From Uruburuella suis (lineage in GTDB: Bacteria > Pseudomonadota > Gammaproteobacteria > Burkholderiales > Neisseriaceae): a stretch of DNA of 12,610 bases. Location: the NCBI RefSeq assembly GCF_004341385.1, contig NZ_SLXE01000047.1:1-12610 (forward strand), in the 5' to 3' direction. The position numbers and the translations under genes are program-made. Each line of letters begins with the position of its first letter. Positions within the stretch are counted from its first letter, which is position 1. A model generated the notes under the pieces. It saw nothing but the letters and a program-made list of their open reading frames with translations. It was not told the origin of the DNA and did no database searches. Of the stretch, positions 1 to 5,183 are shown in pieces.

Positions 1-91
1 GCTTCGGCTGCAAGTTTTCTTCCGTCTTCTTTTTCCATTGGGGAGAAATGGGGATTAATGTTGAAATTTCAATATTTAATTGCCGAATCTA

Positions 92-127
92 TAGTTTTGT
101 ATCACTTTTTCCTGCATTCCACTATAT
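92..127. repeat. Solo end of a MITE-like inverted-repeat element
   Basis: The 29 bases at 99-127 match the reverse complement of the left end of the 153-bp element at 9994-10146 with one mismatch. They match that element's right end with three mismatches. The similarity to the right end continues a few bases upstream (TAGTTTTGT). No partner end is visible nearby, so this is a truncated copy or one whose other end lies elsewhere. The outer edge reads TATAGTGGAATGCA on the minus strand. That resembles the TATAGTGGATTAA start of neisserial Correia elements, but the rest differs. Confidence 0.7.
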
Positions 128-132
128 CTGTC

Positions 133-152
133 GCACCCGCGCAGGCGGGTGC
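133..152. repeat. GC-rich hairpin
   Basis: Eight-base arms GCACCCGC and GCGGGTGC flank the loop GCAG. The hairpin sits directly between the solo repeat end at 92-127 and the element that begins at 152. A hairpin with a similar GCGCAGGCG core lies at 424-443. There is no T-tract, so a terminator role is not supported. Confidence 0.6.
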
Positions 153-316
153 CTAGGGTCTGTTCACATTTCATCCGTGCGTAAGATTTTGAGCGCAAAA
201 GCGCGTTTGCAAGGCGAAAAGCGCAGCAAGGTTGAATATCTGGCGAGCATTTTCAACGCAGCAGGCGCATTTTTGAGCCAGTATTGCCGCGTGATGAAAT
301 GTAAACAAACCCTAGG
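152..316. mobile_element. Short inverted-repeat element (IS remnant or MITE), copy A
   Basis: The stretch is bounded by 24-base terminal inverted repeats: 152-175 begins CCTAGGGTCTGTTCAC, and the reverse complement of 293-316 begins CCTAGGGTTTGTTTAC. They agree at 22 of 24 positions. The outer CTAG or TAG may be the target site, so the mobile unit may run from about 156 to 313. The interior (176-292) encodes no recognisable transposase. A second copy, about 90% identical over 108 bases and in the same orientation, starts at 12503 and runs off the window. GGGTCTGTTCA-type ends next to TAG recall IS5-family termini, but that assignment is inference. The element looks non-autonomous. Confidence 0.7.
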
Positions 317-330
317 GTCTGTTCACAATT
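311..330. repeat. Solo left end of the CCTAGGGT element, abutting copy A
   Basis: Directly at the right end of copy A the sequence reads CCTAGGGTCTGTTCACAATT. This repeats the first 16 bases of copy A's left end, so a second left end sits tail-to-head with the first element across a shared CCCTAGGG junction. Nothing after about 330 continues the interior of the element, so this is a solo end, perhaps a deletion remnant. The same arrangement in mirror form occurs at 12482-12521. Confidence 0.65.
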
Positions 331-568
331 CTGAAAAATAAATTCTCTATAGAATCAAATGTTTATTGTTTTCGCTTTGATAATGCCTGCCTGCCCGACA
401 ACTGAAGCTGTGTTTCAGGCTGGGCGCCTGCCTGCGCAGGCGCAACAAAAAGGGTGTTTTGCGCAGGGCTCATTTTGTTTCAGACGGCCTGAAATTTAGG
501 CAAAAGCAGAGGCTTTTTTAAAATGCCGCTCAGCCTTCAAAAATCTTTCCGGTCCGTCATTGCGGCTC
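331..568. other. Gene-free intergenic region
   Basis: I see no credible coding region here. Contents are an 8-bp-arm GC hairpin (424-443, arms GCGCCTGC and GCAGGCGC), a reverse-oriented uptake sequence (479-490), and a weak AAAAGC-AGAG-GCTTTT hairpin followed by two more T (502-519). The last could act as a poor terminator for plus-strand transcription. The AT-rich 331-380 part carries no recognised motif. Confidence 0.5.
479..490 (-). other. DNA uptake sequence (AG dialect), unpaired
   Basis: TTCAGACGGCCT is the reverse complement of AGGCCGTCTGAA. There is no inverted partner close by, so it is unlikely to be a terminator here. Neisserial type IV pilus DNA uptake recognises this sequence through ComP (established for the family). 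Confidence 0.85.
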
Positions 569-611
569 AGGCCGTCTGAAAGATATAGAAGCCGCATCTT
601 TCAGACGGCCT
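569..611 (-). terminator. Terminator formed by inverted uptake sequences after luxS
   Basis: Perfect 16-base arms at 569-584 (AGGCCGTCTGAAAGAT) and 596-611 flank an 11-base loop. The hairpin begins 8 bases beyond the luxS stop codon. No strong T-tract follows on the minus strand, so its efficiency is uncertain. Each arm carries an AG-dialect uptake sequence. Confidence 0.75.
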
Positions 612-618
612 TTATTTA

Positions 619-1125
619 TCAGGCATTCAGCAAATCTTCATCCAGCGTTAAATCTTCGTTTTTATTCACCGCCACTTTGCGCTTCAAAATGTTTTCGGCG
701 ATTTGCTGCGCTTCGCCGAGCGAATGCATTTGATAAGTGCCGCATTGATATTCGTTGAGCTCGGGAATCTGGCTTTGGTTTTGCACATCGAGCACATCCT
801 GCATGGCGGCGAGCCAGGCATCGGCCACTTGCTGCTCATCGGGTGTGCCGATCAGGCTCATGTAAAAGCCGGTGCGGCAGCCCATCGGCGAAATATCGAT
901 GATTTCCACATAATCGCCGTTGAGGTGGTCGCGCATAAAGCCGGCAAAAAGGTGTTCTAAGGTGTGAATGCCTTTTTCGGGCAGAATTTCGTGATTGGGC
1001 ACGCAAAAGCGCAAATCGTAAACGGTGATTTCATCGCCTTTGGGCGTGGTCATGGTTTTGGCCACGCGCACGGCGGGGGCGTGCATACGGGTGTGGTCTA
1101 CTTTGAAGCTGTCCAATAAGGGCAT
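619..1125 (-). CDS. luxS: S-ribosylhomocysteine lyase LuxS
   Basis: LuxS cleaves S-ribosylhomocysteine to homocysteine and DPD, the precursor of the AI-2 signal. It acts in the cytosol as part of methyl-group recycling. The 168-residue length is typical. The metal-binding motif HTLEH is at residues 54-58, the third zinc ligand is Cys128 (YQCGTY), and the catalytic Cys83 lies in MGCRTGF. The start chosen is ATG at 1125, which gives the usual N-terminus MPLLDSFKVDH and has AGGAA (plus-strand 1131-1135) five bases upstream. The frame is open 26 codons further upstream, but that extension reads through an uptake-sequence hairpin and is rejected. A TATGAT hexamer at 1162-1167 may be the -10 box, without a clear -35. 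No AI-2 receptor or pfs gene is nearby, which leaves a mainly metabolic role open. Confidence 0.97.
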   Translation of the reverse strand: MPLLDSFKVDHTRMHAPAVRVAKTMTTPKGDEITVYDLRFCVPNHEILPEKGIHTLEHLFAGFMRDHLNGDYVEIIDISPMGCRTGFYMSLIGTPDEQQVADAWLAAMQDVLDVQNQSQIPELNEYQCGTYQMHSLGEAQQIAENILKRKVAVNKNEDLTLDEDLLNA

Positions 1126-1183
1126 GGCGGTTCCTGTGCATGTGTGTTGCAAACGGCCTTTATCATAACATTTTTTGCATGAT

Positions 1184-1222
1184 AAAAGGCCGTCTGAACG
1201 CATGGTGTTCAGACGGCCTTTT
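1184..1222 (-). terminator. Terminator after the first small secreted-protein gene
   Basis: Arms AAAAGGCCGTCTGAAC (1184-1199) and its complement (1207-1222) enclose a 7-base loop. Read on the minus strand, the stem ends in TTTT. It starts 14 bases past the stop of the 1236-1490 gene. Being symmetrical, it could also stop plus-strand transcription. Both arms are uptake sequences. Confidence 0.8.
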
Positions 1223-1235
1223 GCCGGATTCAGTA

Positions 1236-1490
1236 TCAGCGGCTCTCGGTGCGGCGCAGCGGGCGGTAGGCTTCATCGGCTTGAGCCTGTGCGGCGGCGG
1301 GCATCACCCATTGGGTGCGGTCGTCATTTTTTGCGGCGCGTTTGATGTTGTCGTGTTGCACCGTTTGCAAGCCGGCAATTTCGCCGTGGTCTTGTGCGTG
1401 CCATTGCGGCTGGTGGCTGCCTTTGGCGGCGGCCAAACCGGCAGACAAAGCAATGATGGCGGCGAAAGTGGTGATTGCGGTGTTTTTCAT
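1236..1490 (-). CDS. Small secreted protein of unknown function, paralogue 1
   Basis: This is an 84-residue protein that I do not recognise. Residues 1-22 form a signal peptide (MKNTAITTFAAIIALSAGL, then AAA), with probable cleavage before Lys23-Gly24. The mature part of about 60 residues contains H26, H31 and H35 in HQPQWHAQDHGEI, a pattern that could bind metal (inference). It is followed by GLQ, DN and NDD and ends in PLRRTESR. There is no cysteine and no second membrane segment. The start is ATG at 1490, with AAGGAA (plus-strand 1497-1502) six bases upstream; an upstream in-frame ATG at 1538 would spoil the signal peptide. The neighbouring gene at 1699-1956 is a clear paralogue of the same length, spacing and tail. 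Its own promoter (1560-1588) and terminator suggest it is transcribed alone. Confidence 0.85.
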   Translation of the reverse strand: MKNTAITTFAAIIALSAGLAAAKGSHQPQWHAQDHGEIAGLQTVQHDNIKRAAKNDDRTQWVMPAAAQAQADEAYRPLRRTESR

Positions 1491-1535
1491 GAGGGTTTCC
1501 TTTTTCAATGATTTCAGTTGGTTTTGGGTATCAGG

Positions 1536-1549
1536 CATTGTTTGCCAAT
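1536..1549 (-). promoter_or_regulatory. Conserved leader motif of small-protein gene 1
   Basis: The minus strand reads ATTGGCAAACAATG. The identical 14 bases occur at 2004-2017 in the leader of the paralogous gene, at almost the same distance from the -10 box. ATTG and CAAT can pair around the middle. It lies a few bases inside the predicted transcript, so it could be an RNA stabiliser or an operator. The role is inferred from conservation only. Confidence 0.5.
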
Positions 1550-1559
1550 CGATGTGCGT

Positions 1560-1588
1560 ATTGTATGGATTTTATTTTGATTGATAAA
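1560..1588 (-). promoter_or_regulatory. Promoter of small-protein gene 1
   Basis: On the minus strand, TTTATC (1583-1588) and TACAAT (1560-1565) are separated by 17 bases, a sigma70 arrangement. The paralogous gene has TTTATC-N17-TACACT at the corresponding place, which supports the call more than either box alone would. A 15-base near-palindrome TTTCCTAATAGGAAA (1611-1625) lies 22 bases upstream of the -35 and could bind a regulator. Confidence 0.6.
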
Positions 1589-1642
1589 TATGAATTTTAT
1601 TGAACAACTATTTCCTAATAGGAAAATATAAAACATCAATAT

Positions 1643-1672
1643 GGCCGTCTGAACGCATTGCTTCCAGACGGC
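1643..1672 (-). terminator. Terminator after small-protein gene 2, with one decayed uptake sequence
   Basis: GGCCGTCTG (1643-1651) pairs with CAGACGGCC (1664-1672). The left arm is a normal uptake core. The right arm reads TTCCAGACGGCC, with an extra C that breaks the core. The hairpin lies about 27 bases past the stop of the 1699-1956 gene. A T-tract on the minus strand is poor, so readthrough into the next gene is possible. Confidence 0.6.
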
Positions 1673-1698
1673 CTTCAGCTTGATTCAAGCGATGGGTA

Positions 1699-1956
1699 TC
1701 AACGACTTTCGGTGCGGCGCAGCGGAACGTAAGTGTTGTCGCTTTCGGTTTGTGTTTGGGCTGCGGGCGCGACCAATTTCACGCTGTCGTCGCTTTTTTC
1801 GGCACGCTCGGCATTATCTTTCGGCACAGCCTGCAAGCCGGGGATTTCGCCGTGGTCTTGCGTGTGCCAGCTCGGTTCATGGGCACCTTTAGCGGCCACA
1901 AGGCCGGCAGACAAAGCCGCAACGGCGGCAAAAGTGGTGATTACGGTTTTTTTCAT
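1699..1956 (-). CDS. Small secreted protein of unknown function, paralogue 2
   Basis: An 85-residue protein, clearly homologous to the 84-residue product of 1236-1490; roughly two thirds of positions appear identical by eye. It has the same signal peptide (MKKTVITTFAAVAALSAGL), the same mature start AKG, the same His pattern in HEPSWHTQDHGEI, then GLQ, DN and SDD, and exactly the same C-terminus PLRRTESR. The region before the tail (about residues 58-77) is the most divergent. The start is ATG at 1956, with AAGGAA (plus-strand 1963-1968) six bases upstream; an in-frame ATG six codons earlier (1974) would add charged residues before the signal peptide. Both genes look like products of a tandem duplication that included the promoter. 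The function is unknown; the family could bind metal or a partner through the conserved termini, but nothing in the sequence proves it. Confidence 0.85.
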   Translation of the reverse strand: MKKTVITTFAAVAALSAGLVAAKGAHEPSWHTQDHGEIPGLQAVPKDNAERAEKSDDSVKLVAPAAQTQTESDNTYVPLRRTESR

Positions 1957-2002
1957 GATGATTTCCTTTTCCAAATAATTTCAGCCTGATTGCGAAATCA
2001 AT

Positions 2003-2018
2003 CCATTGTTTGCCAATG
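2003..2018 (-). promoter_or_regulatory. Conserved leader hairpin of small-protein gene 2
   Basis: The block contains the 14 bases ATTGGCAAACAATG shared with the leader of the neighbouring paralogue. Here the flanks let CCATTG pair with CAATGG around a five-base loop, giving a better hairpin than in gene 1. It would lie within the first 20 or so transcribed bases. Confidence 0.5.
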
Positions 2019-2027
2019 GATATGCAT

Positions 2028-2056
2028 AGTGTATGAACTCCATTTGCGCAGATAAA
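2028..2056 (-). promoter_or_regulatory. Promoter of small-protein gene 2
   Basis: On the minus strand, TTTATC (2051-2056), a 17-base spacer and TACACT (2028-2033) form a sigma70-like promoter matching that of gene 1 in sequence and geometry. An imperfect dyad CACCT-N8-AGGTG (2059-2076) abuts it upstream; this dyad is not shared with gene 1. Confidence 0.6.
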
Positions 2057-2114
2057 TGCACCTGATTTTAAAGGTGTGAAATTTTTCTTTAAGAGAAGCC
2101 ATCAAAGGTAAAAC

Positions 2115-2126
2115 AGGCCGTCTGAA
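2115..2126 (+). other. DNA uptake sequence (AG dialect), unpaired
   Basis: AGGCCGTCTGAA lies alone in the 410-base region between the second small-protein gene and moaA. Confidence 0.85.
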
Positions 2127-2194
2127 TAAATTTAGAAAGAACTTAATTGCCTAATAAAGCTCTAATTTAAGGCTATGCCAGATAATATAGCTGA

Positions 2195-2252
2195 AAATAA
2201 AGGATAAAATGCCACAGCGCTTCCGCGCCTTTTAGCACTTTATCCTTTATTT
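2195..2252. other. Long hairpin in the moaA 3' flank
   Basis: Perfect 14-base arms AAATAAAGGATAAA (2195-2208) and TTTATCCTTTATTT (2239-2252) enclose 30 bases that contain a smaller GCGC-TTCC-GCGC hairpin. It lies about 115 bases beyond the moaA stop and about 240 bases upstream of the small-protein gene. It could end moaA transcripts, or it may be a decayed repeat element. It carries no uptake sequence, unlike the other hairpins here. Confidence 0.5.
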
Positions 2253-2293
2253 CATTATCACTATTCATGTTCGGCCTTCACCGCCATCATGCA

Positions 2294-2305
2294 TTCAGAC
2301 GGCCT
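2294..2305 (-). other. DNA uptake sequence (AG dialect), unpaired
   Basis: TTCAGACGGCCT lies 63 bases past the moaA stop, with no inverted partner nearby. Confidence 0.85.
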
Positions 2306-2325
2306 CAAACCTCTGCAAAATACTG

Positions 2326-2352
2326 TTTATGCCATTTATGCCATTTATGCCA
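2326..2352. repeat. Three tandem copies of a 9-bp unit
   Basis: TTTATGCCA is repeated three times without change, ending 15 bases from the moaA stop. The unit length is a multiple of three, but the array lies outside any credible reading frame. Copy number may vary between strains by slippage. Confidence 0.85.
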
Positions 2353-2367
2353 TGCTGCCGACAATAT

Positions 2368-3342
2368 TCAACCGCCGGTGAGCGCCATCACGCGGATGAT
2401 TTTGTGCGGGTTTTCTACAAATTCGTGCTTTTCCGGCTTCATCATCATGGCGCCGCGAATCGCCGCTTCCAGCTCGGCATCGCTGCAGCCGTCGCGCAGC
2501 AAATCGCGCAGCGGCACTTTGTCTTCCTGCCCCAAGCACAAGTGAATATTGCCGGTGGCCGACAAGCGCACGCGGTTGCAGCTGGCGCAAAAATGCTGGC
2601 TCATCGGCGTGATCAGGCCGAGGGTGAAATCGCCGCTACCGCTTTGCCAATAGCGCGCGGGGCCGCCGCCGATTTTGCCTTCATAAGGTGTGAGGCCGAA
2701 TTTCTGCTGCAAATCGGCGAGCACGGGTTGCAGGCTCACTTTGGCATGCGCCTGGCCGGTGGCGCCCATCGGCATGGCTTCGATCAAATTCAGGATAAAA
2801 CCGTTTTCGATGCAGAAAGCCACCATGTCGTCCAAATCAATATCGTTGATGCCAGAGAGCGGCACCATATTGATTTTGATGCGCTCAAAGCCGGCGGCCT
2901 TGGCGGTTTTGATGCCTTCGAGCACTTGCGGCAGGCAATCGGTGCCGGTGATGTCTTTCACGCAATCGCCGCGCAGCGAATCGAGGCTGATATTGAGCCG
3001 GCGCACACCGGCGGCGCGCAATTGGTGTGCCTGCTTGCCCAATTGGGTGCCGTTGGTGGTGAGCGAAATATCTTCCACACCCGGTTGGCGGTTGATTTCG
3101 GCCGCCAAATCGGCCAAACCTTTACGCAGCAGCGGCTCGCCGCCGGTGAGCCGGAAGCGCTTGGTGCCCAGCCGCGCAAAAGCCGAAGCCACCCGCGCCA
3201 GCTCTTCGATGCTGAGCCATTCTTTGGGCACGGAAAAGCCTTTGAAGCCTTTGGGCAGGCAATAGGTGCAGCGCAAATCGCAACGGTCGGTCACGGAAAT
3301 GCGCAGATAATCTACGGTGCGGCCAAATGCGTCGGTTAACAT
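2368..3342 (-). CDS. moaA: GTP 3',8-cyclase MoaA
   Basis: MoaA is the radical-SAM enzyme that, with MoaC, turns GTP into cyclic pyranopterin monophosphate, the first step of molybdenum cofactor synthesis in the cytosol. The 324-residue length is normal. The SAM cluster motif CDLRCTYC supplies Cys21, Cys25 and Cys28. The GGEP motif is at residues 67-70. The second cluster is bound by Cys252, Cys255 and Cys269 (CASCNRVRL, then LCLG). The protein ends in the conserved Gly-Gly. The start ATG at 3342 gives the usual MLTDAFGR N-terminus; the ribosome site is weak (GCGAGC). No other moa, mog or moe gene is in the window, so it stands alone, with about 220 bases separating it from murJ. The long plus-strand frame over it is an antisense shadow. 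Confidence 0.97.
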   Translation of the reverse strand: MLTDAFGRTVDYLRISVTDRCDLRCTYCLPKGFKGFSVPKEWLSIEELARVASAFARLGTKRFRLTGGEPLLRKGLADLAAEINRQPGVEDISLTTNGTQLGKQAHQLRAAGVRRLNISLDSLRGDCVKDITGTDCLPQVLEGIKTAKAAGFERIKINMVPLSGINDIDLDDMVAFCIENGFILNLIEAMPMGATGQAHAKVSLQPVLADLQQKFGLTPYEGKIGGGPARYWQSGSGDFTLGLITPMSQHFCASCNRVRLSATGNIHLCLGQEDKVPLRDLLRDGCSDAELEAAIRGAMMMKPEKHEFVENPHKIIRVMALTGG

Positions 3343-3513
3343 GGCAGTGCTCGCTTTAACGTGGTGTGGTGTAGGATATTATTTTTCAACGATTTTATTG
3401 TATGCCGCAGCGTGTTTTTTGTAGATGCTGCATTGTGCTTAGCGGCTAGTTATTTCGGCGGATAGGCCGGCTGCTTGAAATGATTATAAACGATAATGCC
3501 GCATAAAAAATCA

Positions 3514-3545
3514 AGAGGCCGTCTGAAAGCTTTCAGACGGCCTCT
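3514..3545 (-). terminator. Terminator of murJ (inverted uptake sequences)
   Basis: A perfect 32-base palindrome centred on AAAGCTTT, with two AG-dialect uptake sequences as arms. On the minus strand it is followed by TTGATTTTTTATG, a genuine T-tract. It begins 16 bases past the murJ stop, so it is the best rho-independent terminator in the window. It also separates murJ from moaA. Confidence 0.88.
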
Positions 3546-3561
3546 CTGATGATATTGAATC

Positions 3562-5103
3562 TTACTGCATTTCCGAGCGCTTGAAATGGCGCGGCCGAAA
3601 GCCCAGCGCCACCAGCGAGCCGAAATAAAGCACCACGCCCAGCGCCACCAGCGCCATCAGTTGTGCCGCCTTATGCAGGCCGTGCGCGCCCACCCATTGC
3701 AGCGGCAGATAAGCCTGTGCCGCCCACAAGCCGCCGCCCATCACCAAAAGCGCCAGCACAAGCTTGGCGATAAAGGTTTTCCAGCCTGCGCCCGGCTGAT
3801 AAAGCCCTTTTGCCCGCAGCAGCACATAAAGCAGGCCCGCATTCAGGCACGCGCCCAAGCCGATGGCCAGCGCCAGCCCCACATGCTGCAAGGGGCCGAC
3901 AAACACCAAGTTCATCAACTGCGTGCACACCAGCGTGAAAATGGCCACTTTCACCGGCGTTTTGATGTTTTGGCGCGCATAAAAGCCCGGTGCCAGCACC
4001 TTGATCATAATGAGGCCGATCAAGCCGAACGAATAAGCAATCAGCGCGTTTTGCGTCATCACGGCATCATTGAGGGTGAATTCTTTATACATAAACAAAG
4101 TGGCCACCAGCGGAAACGAGAGCACCGCCAGCCCCACCGCCGCCGGCATCGCCAACAGCATACACAGGCGCAAGCCCCAATCCAGCAGGGCAGAAAATTC
4201 CTGCGTGTTGTTGCCGGCCACATGCTTCGACAGCGTGGGCAGCAGAATCGTGCCCAAGGCCACGCCGAGCACGCCGGTGGGCAATTCCATCAAGCGGTCG
4301 GCATAATACATCCACGACACGCTGCCCGATTGCAGAAATGATGCAAAAATCGTGTTGATCACCAGCGAAATCTGCGCCACGCTCACGCCCAAAATCGCCG
4401 GCGCCATCTGCTTCATCACCCGATTCACCGCCGCATCTTTGATATTGAGCTTCGGCCATTTCAAAAAACCGAGCTTGGCCAGCCACGGCAGCTGAAAGCC
4501 CAATTGCAGCAAGCCGCCCACAAACACCGCCCACGCCAGCGCCATCACCGGCGGCTCGAAATAAGGCGCCAGCCACAGCGCAAACACGATAAACGAAATA
4601 TTCAAAAACGTGGGCGTGAAAGCCGGAATGCTGAATTTGTGGTAAGTGTTCAGAATCGAGCCCACAAACGATGAAAGCGAAATCAGCAAAATATAAGGAA
4701 AAGTCACCCGCAGCAAATCCACCGACAGCGCGAATTTATCCGCATCTTTGGCAAAGCCCGGCGCCGACACATAAATCACCCACGGCGCGGCCAAAATGCC
4801 GATGGCGGTGACAATCACCAAAATAAACGACAGCAAACCGGCCACATGCTGCACAAAAGCGCGCGTGGCTTCTTCCGATTTCGTTTGCTTGTATTCCGCC
4901 AAAATCGGCACAAAAGCCTGCGCAAACGCCCCCTCGGCAAACACCCGCCGCAACAGATTGGGCAGCTTGAAGGCCACAAAAAAAGCATCCGTGGCCATGC
5001 CCGCGCCGAATGCGCGCGCAATAATCGTGTCGCGCACAAAGCCGAGTATGCGCGACACCATGGTTAAGCTGCCGACTTTGGCCAGCGCGCCGAGTAGGTT
5101 CAT
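3562..5103 (-). CDS. murJ: Lipid II flippase MurJ
   Basis: MurJ moves undecaprenyl-linked lipid II across the inner membrane for peptidoglycan synthesis. This 513-residue protein has the usual length and about 14 hydrophobic segments. The N-terminus MNLLGALAKV, and TDAFFVAFKLPNLLRR that follows, are family hallmarks. The functionally important charged residues known from E. coli MurJ are present at the same numbers: Arg18, Arg24, Asp39, Arg52 and Arg270 (in MYYADRLMELP). The start is ATG at 5103; the ribosome site is only a purine-rich AAAGAAAA. It follows amgK on the same strand after an 80-base gap holding a terminator-like hairpin, so it may be a separate transcript or receive readthrough. 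Its location beside a MurNAc salvage gene fits a cell-wall theme. Confidence 0.97.
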   Translation of the reverse strand: MNLLGALAKVGSLTMVSRILGFVRDTIIARAFGAGMATDAFFVAFKLPNLLRRVFAEGAFAQAFVPILAEYKQTKSEEATRAFVQHVAGLLSFILVIVTAIGILAAPWVIYVSAPGFAKDADKFALSVDLLRVTFPYILLISLSSFVGSILNTYHKFSIPAFTPTFLNISFIVFALWLAPYFEPPVMALAWAVFVGGLLQLGFQLPWLAKLGFLKWPKLNIKDAAVNRVMKQMAPAILGVSVAQISLVINTIFASFLQSGSVSWMYYADRLMELPTGVLGVALGTILLPTLSKHVAGNNTQEFSALLDWGLRLCMLLAMPAAVGLAVLSFPLVATLFMYKEFTLNDAVMTQNALIAYSFGLIGLIMIKVLAPGFYARQNIKTPVKVAIFTLVCTQLMNLVFVGPLQHVGLALAIGLGACLNAGLLYVLLRAKGLYQPGAGWKTFIAKLVLALLVMGGGLWAAQAYLPLQWVGAHGLHKAAQLMALVALGVVLYFGSLVALGFRPRHFKRSEMQ

Positions 5104-5139
5104 AGCTGTTTTCTTTTTAAAAGCGGTAACTATTCAAGC

Positions 5140-5167
5140 AGGCCGTCTGAAAGCTTTCAGACGGCCT
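5140..5167 (-). terminator. Terminator between amgK and murJ (inverted uptake sequences)
   Basis: A perfect 28-base palindrome built from two AG-dialect uptake sequences around AAGCTT, 16 bases past the amgK stop. The bases after it on the minus strand (GCTTGAATAG) lack a T-run, so termination may be partial and murJ may be co-transcribed. Confidence 0.7.
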
Positions 5168-5183
5168 TTGGTCTTATTAAAAC

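Noticed and set aside
48..341. A 97-codon plus-strand frame across the CCTAGGGT element
   Set aside because: It spans two repeats and their junction. Comparison with copy B shows six amino acid changes and only two silent codon changes in the shared frame, which does not suggest protein selection.
424..443. A terminator at the GC-rich hairpin
   Set aside because: Neither strand has a T-tract directly after it and no gene ends nearby.
1152..1190. A riboswitch or attenuator in the luxS leader
   Set aside because: There is an imperfect dyad (CCTTTATCAT with ATGATAAAAGG), but it overlaps the bidirectional terminator and matches no riboswitch class I know.
1126..1203. A 26-codon N-terminal extension of LuxS
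   Set aside because: It reads through the uptake-sequence hairpin, has no family counterpart, and the internal ATG at 1125 has a good ribosome site and the standard MPLLDSF start.
2326..2352. CRISPR-like direct repeats
   Set aside because: Units are 9 bases with no spacers; this is a simple tandem repeat.
2329..3339. A 336-codon plus-strand frame opposite moaA
   Set aside because: It is antisense to a certain moaA gene, has His/Ala-rich composition typical of shadow frames in GC-rich DNA, and resembles no family.
3586..4341. A 251-codon frame opposite murJ
   Set aside because: Its Arg/His/Gln-rich composition is that of a complement frame of a membrane protein; murJ on the other strand is unambiguous.
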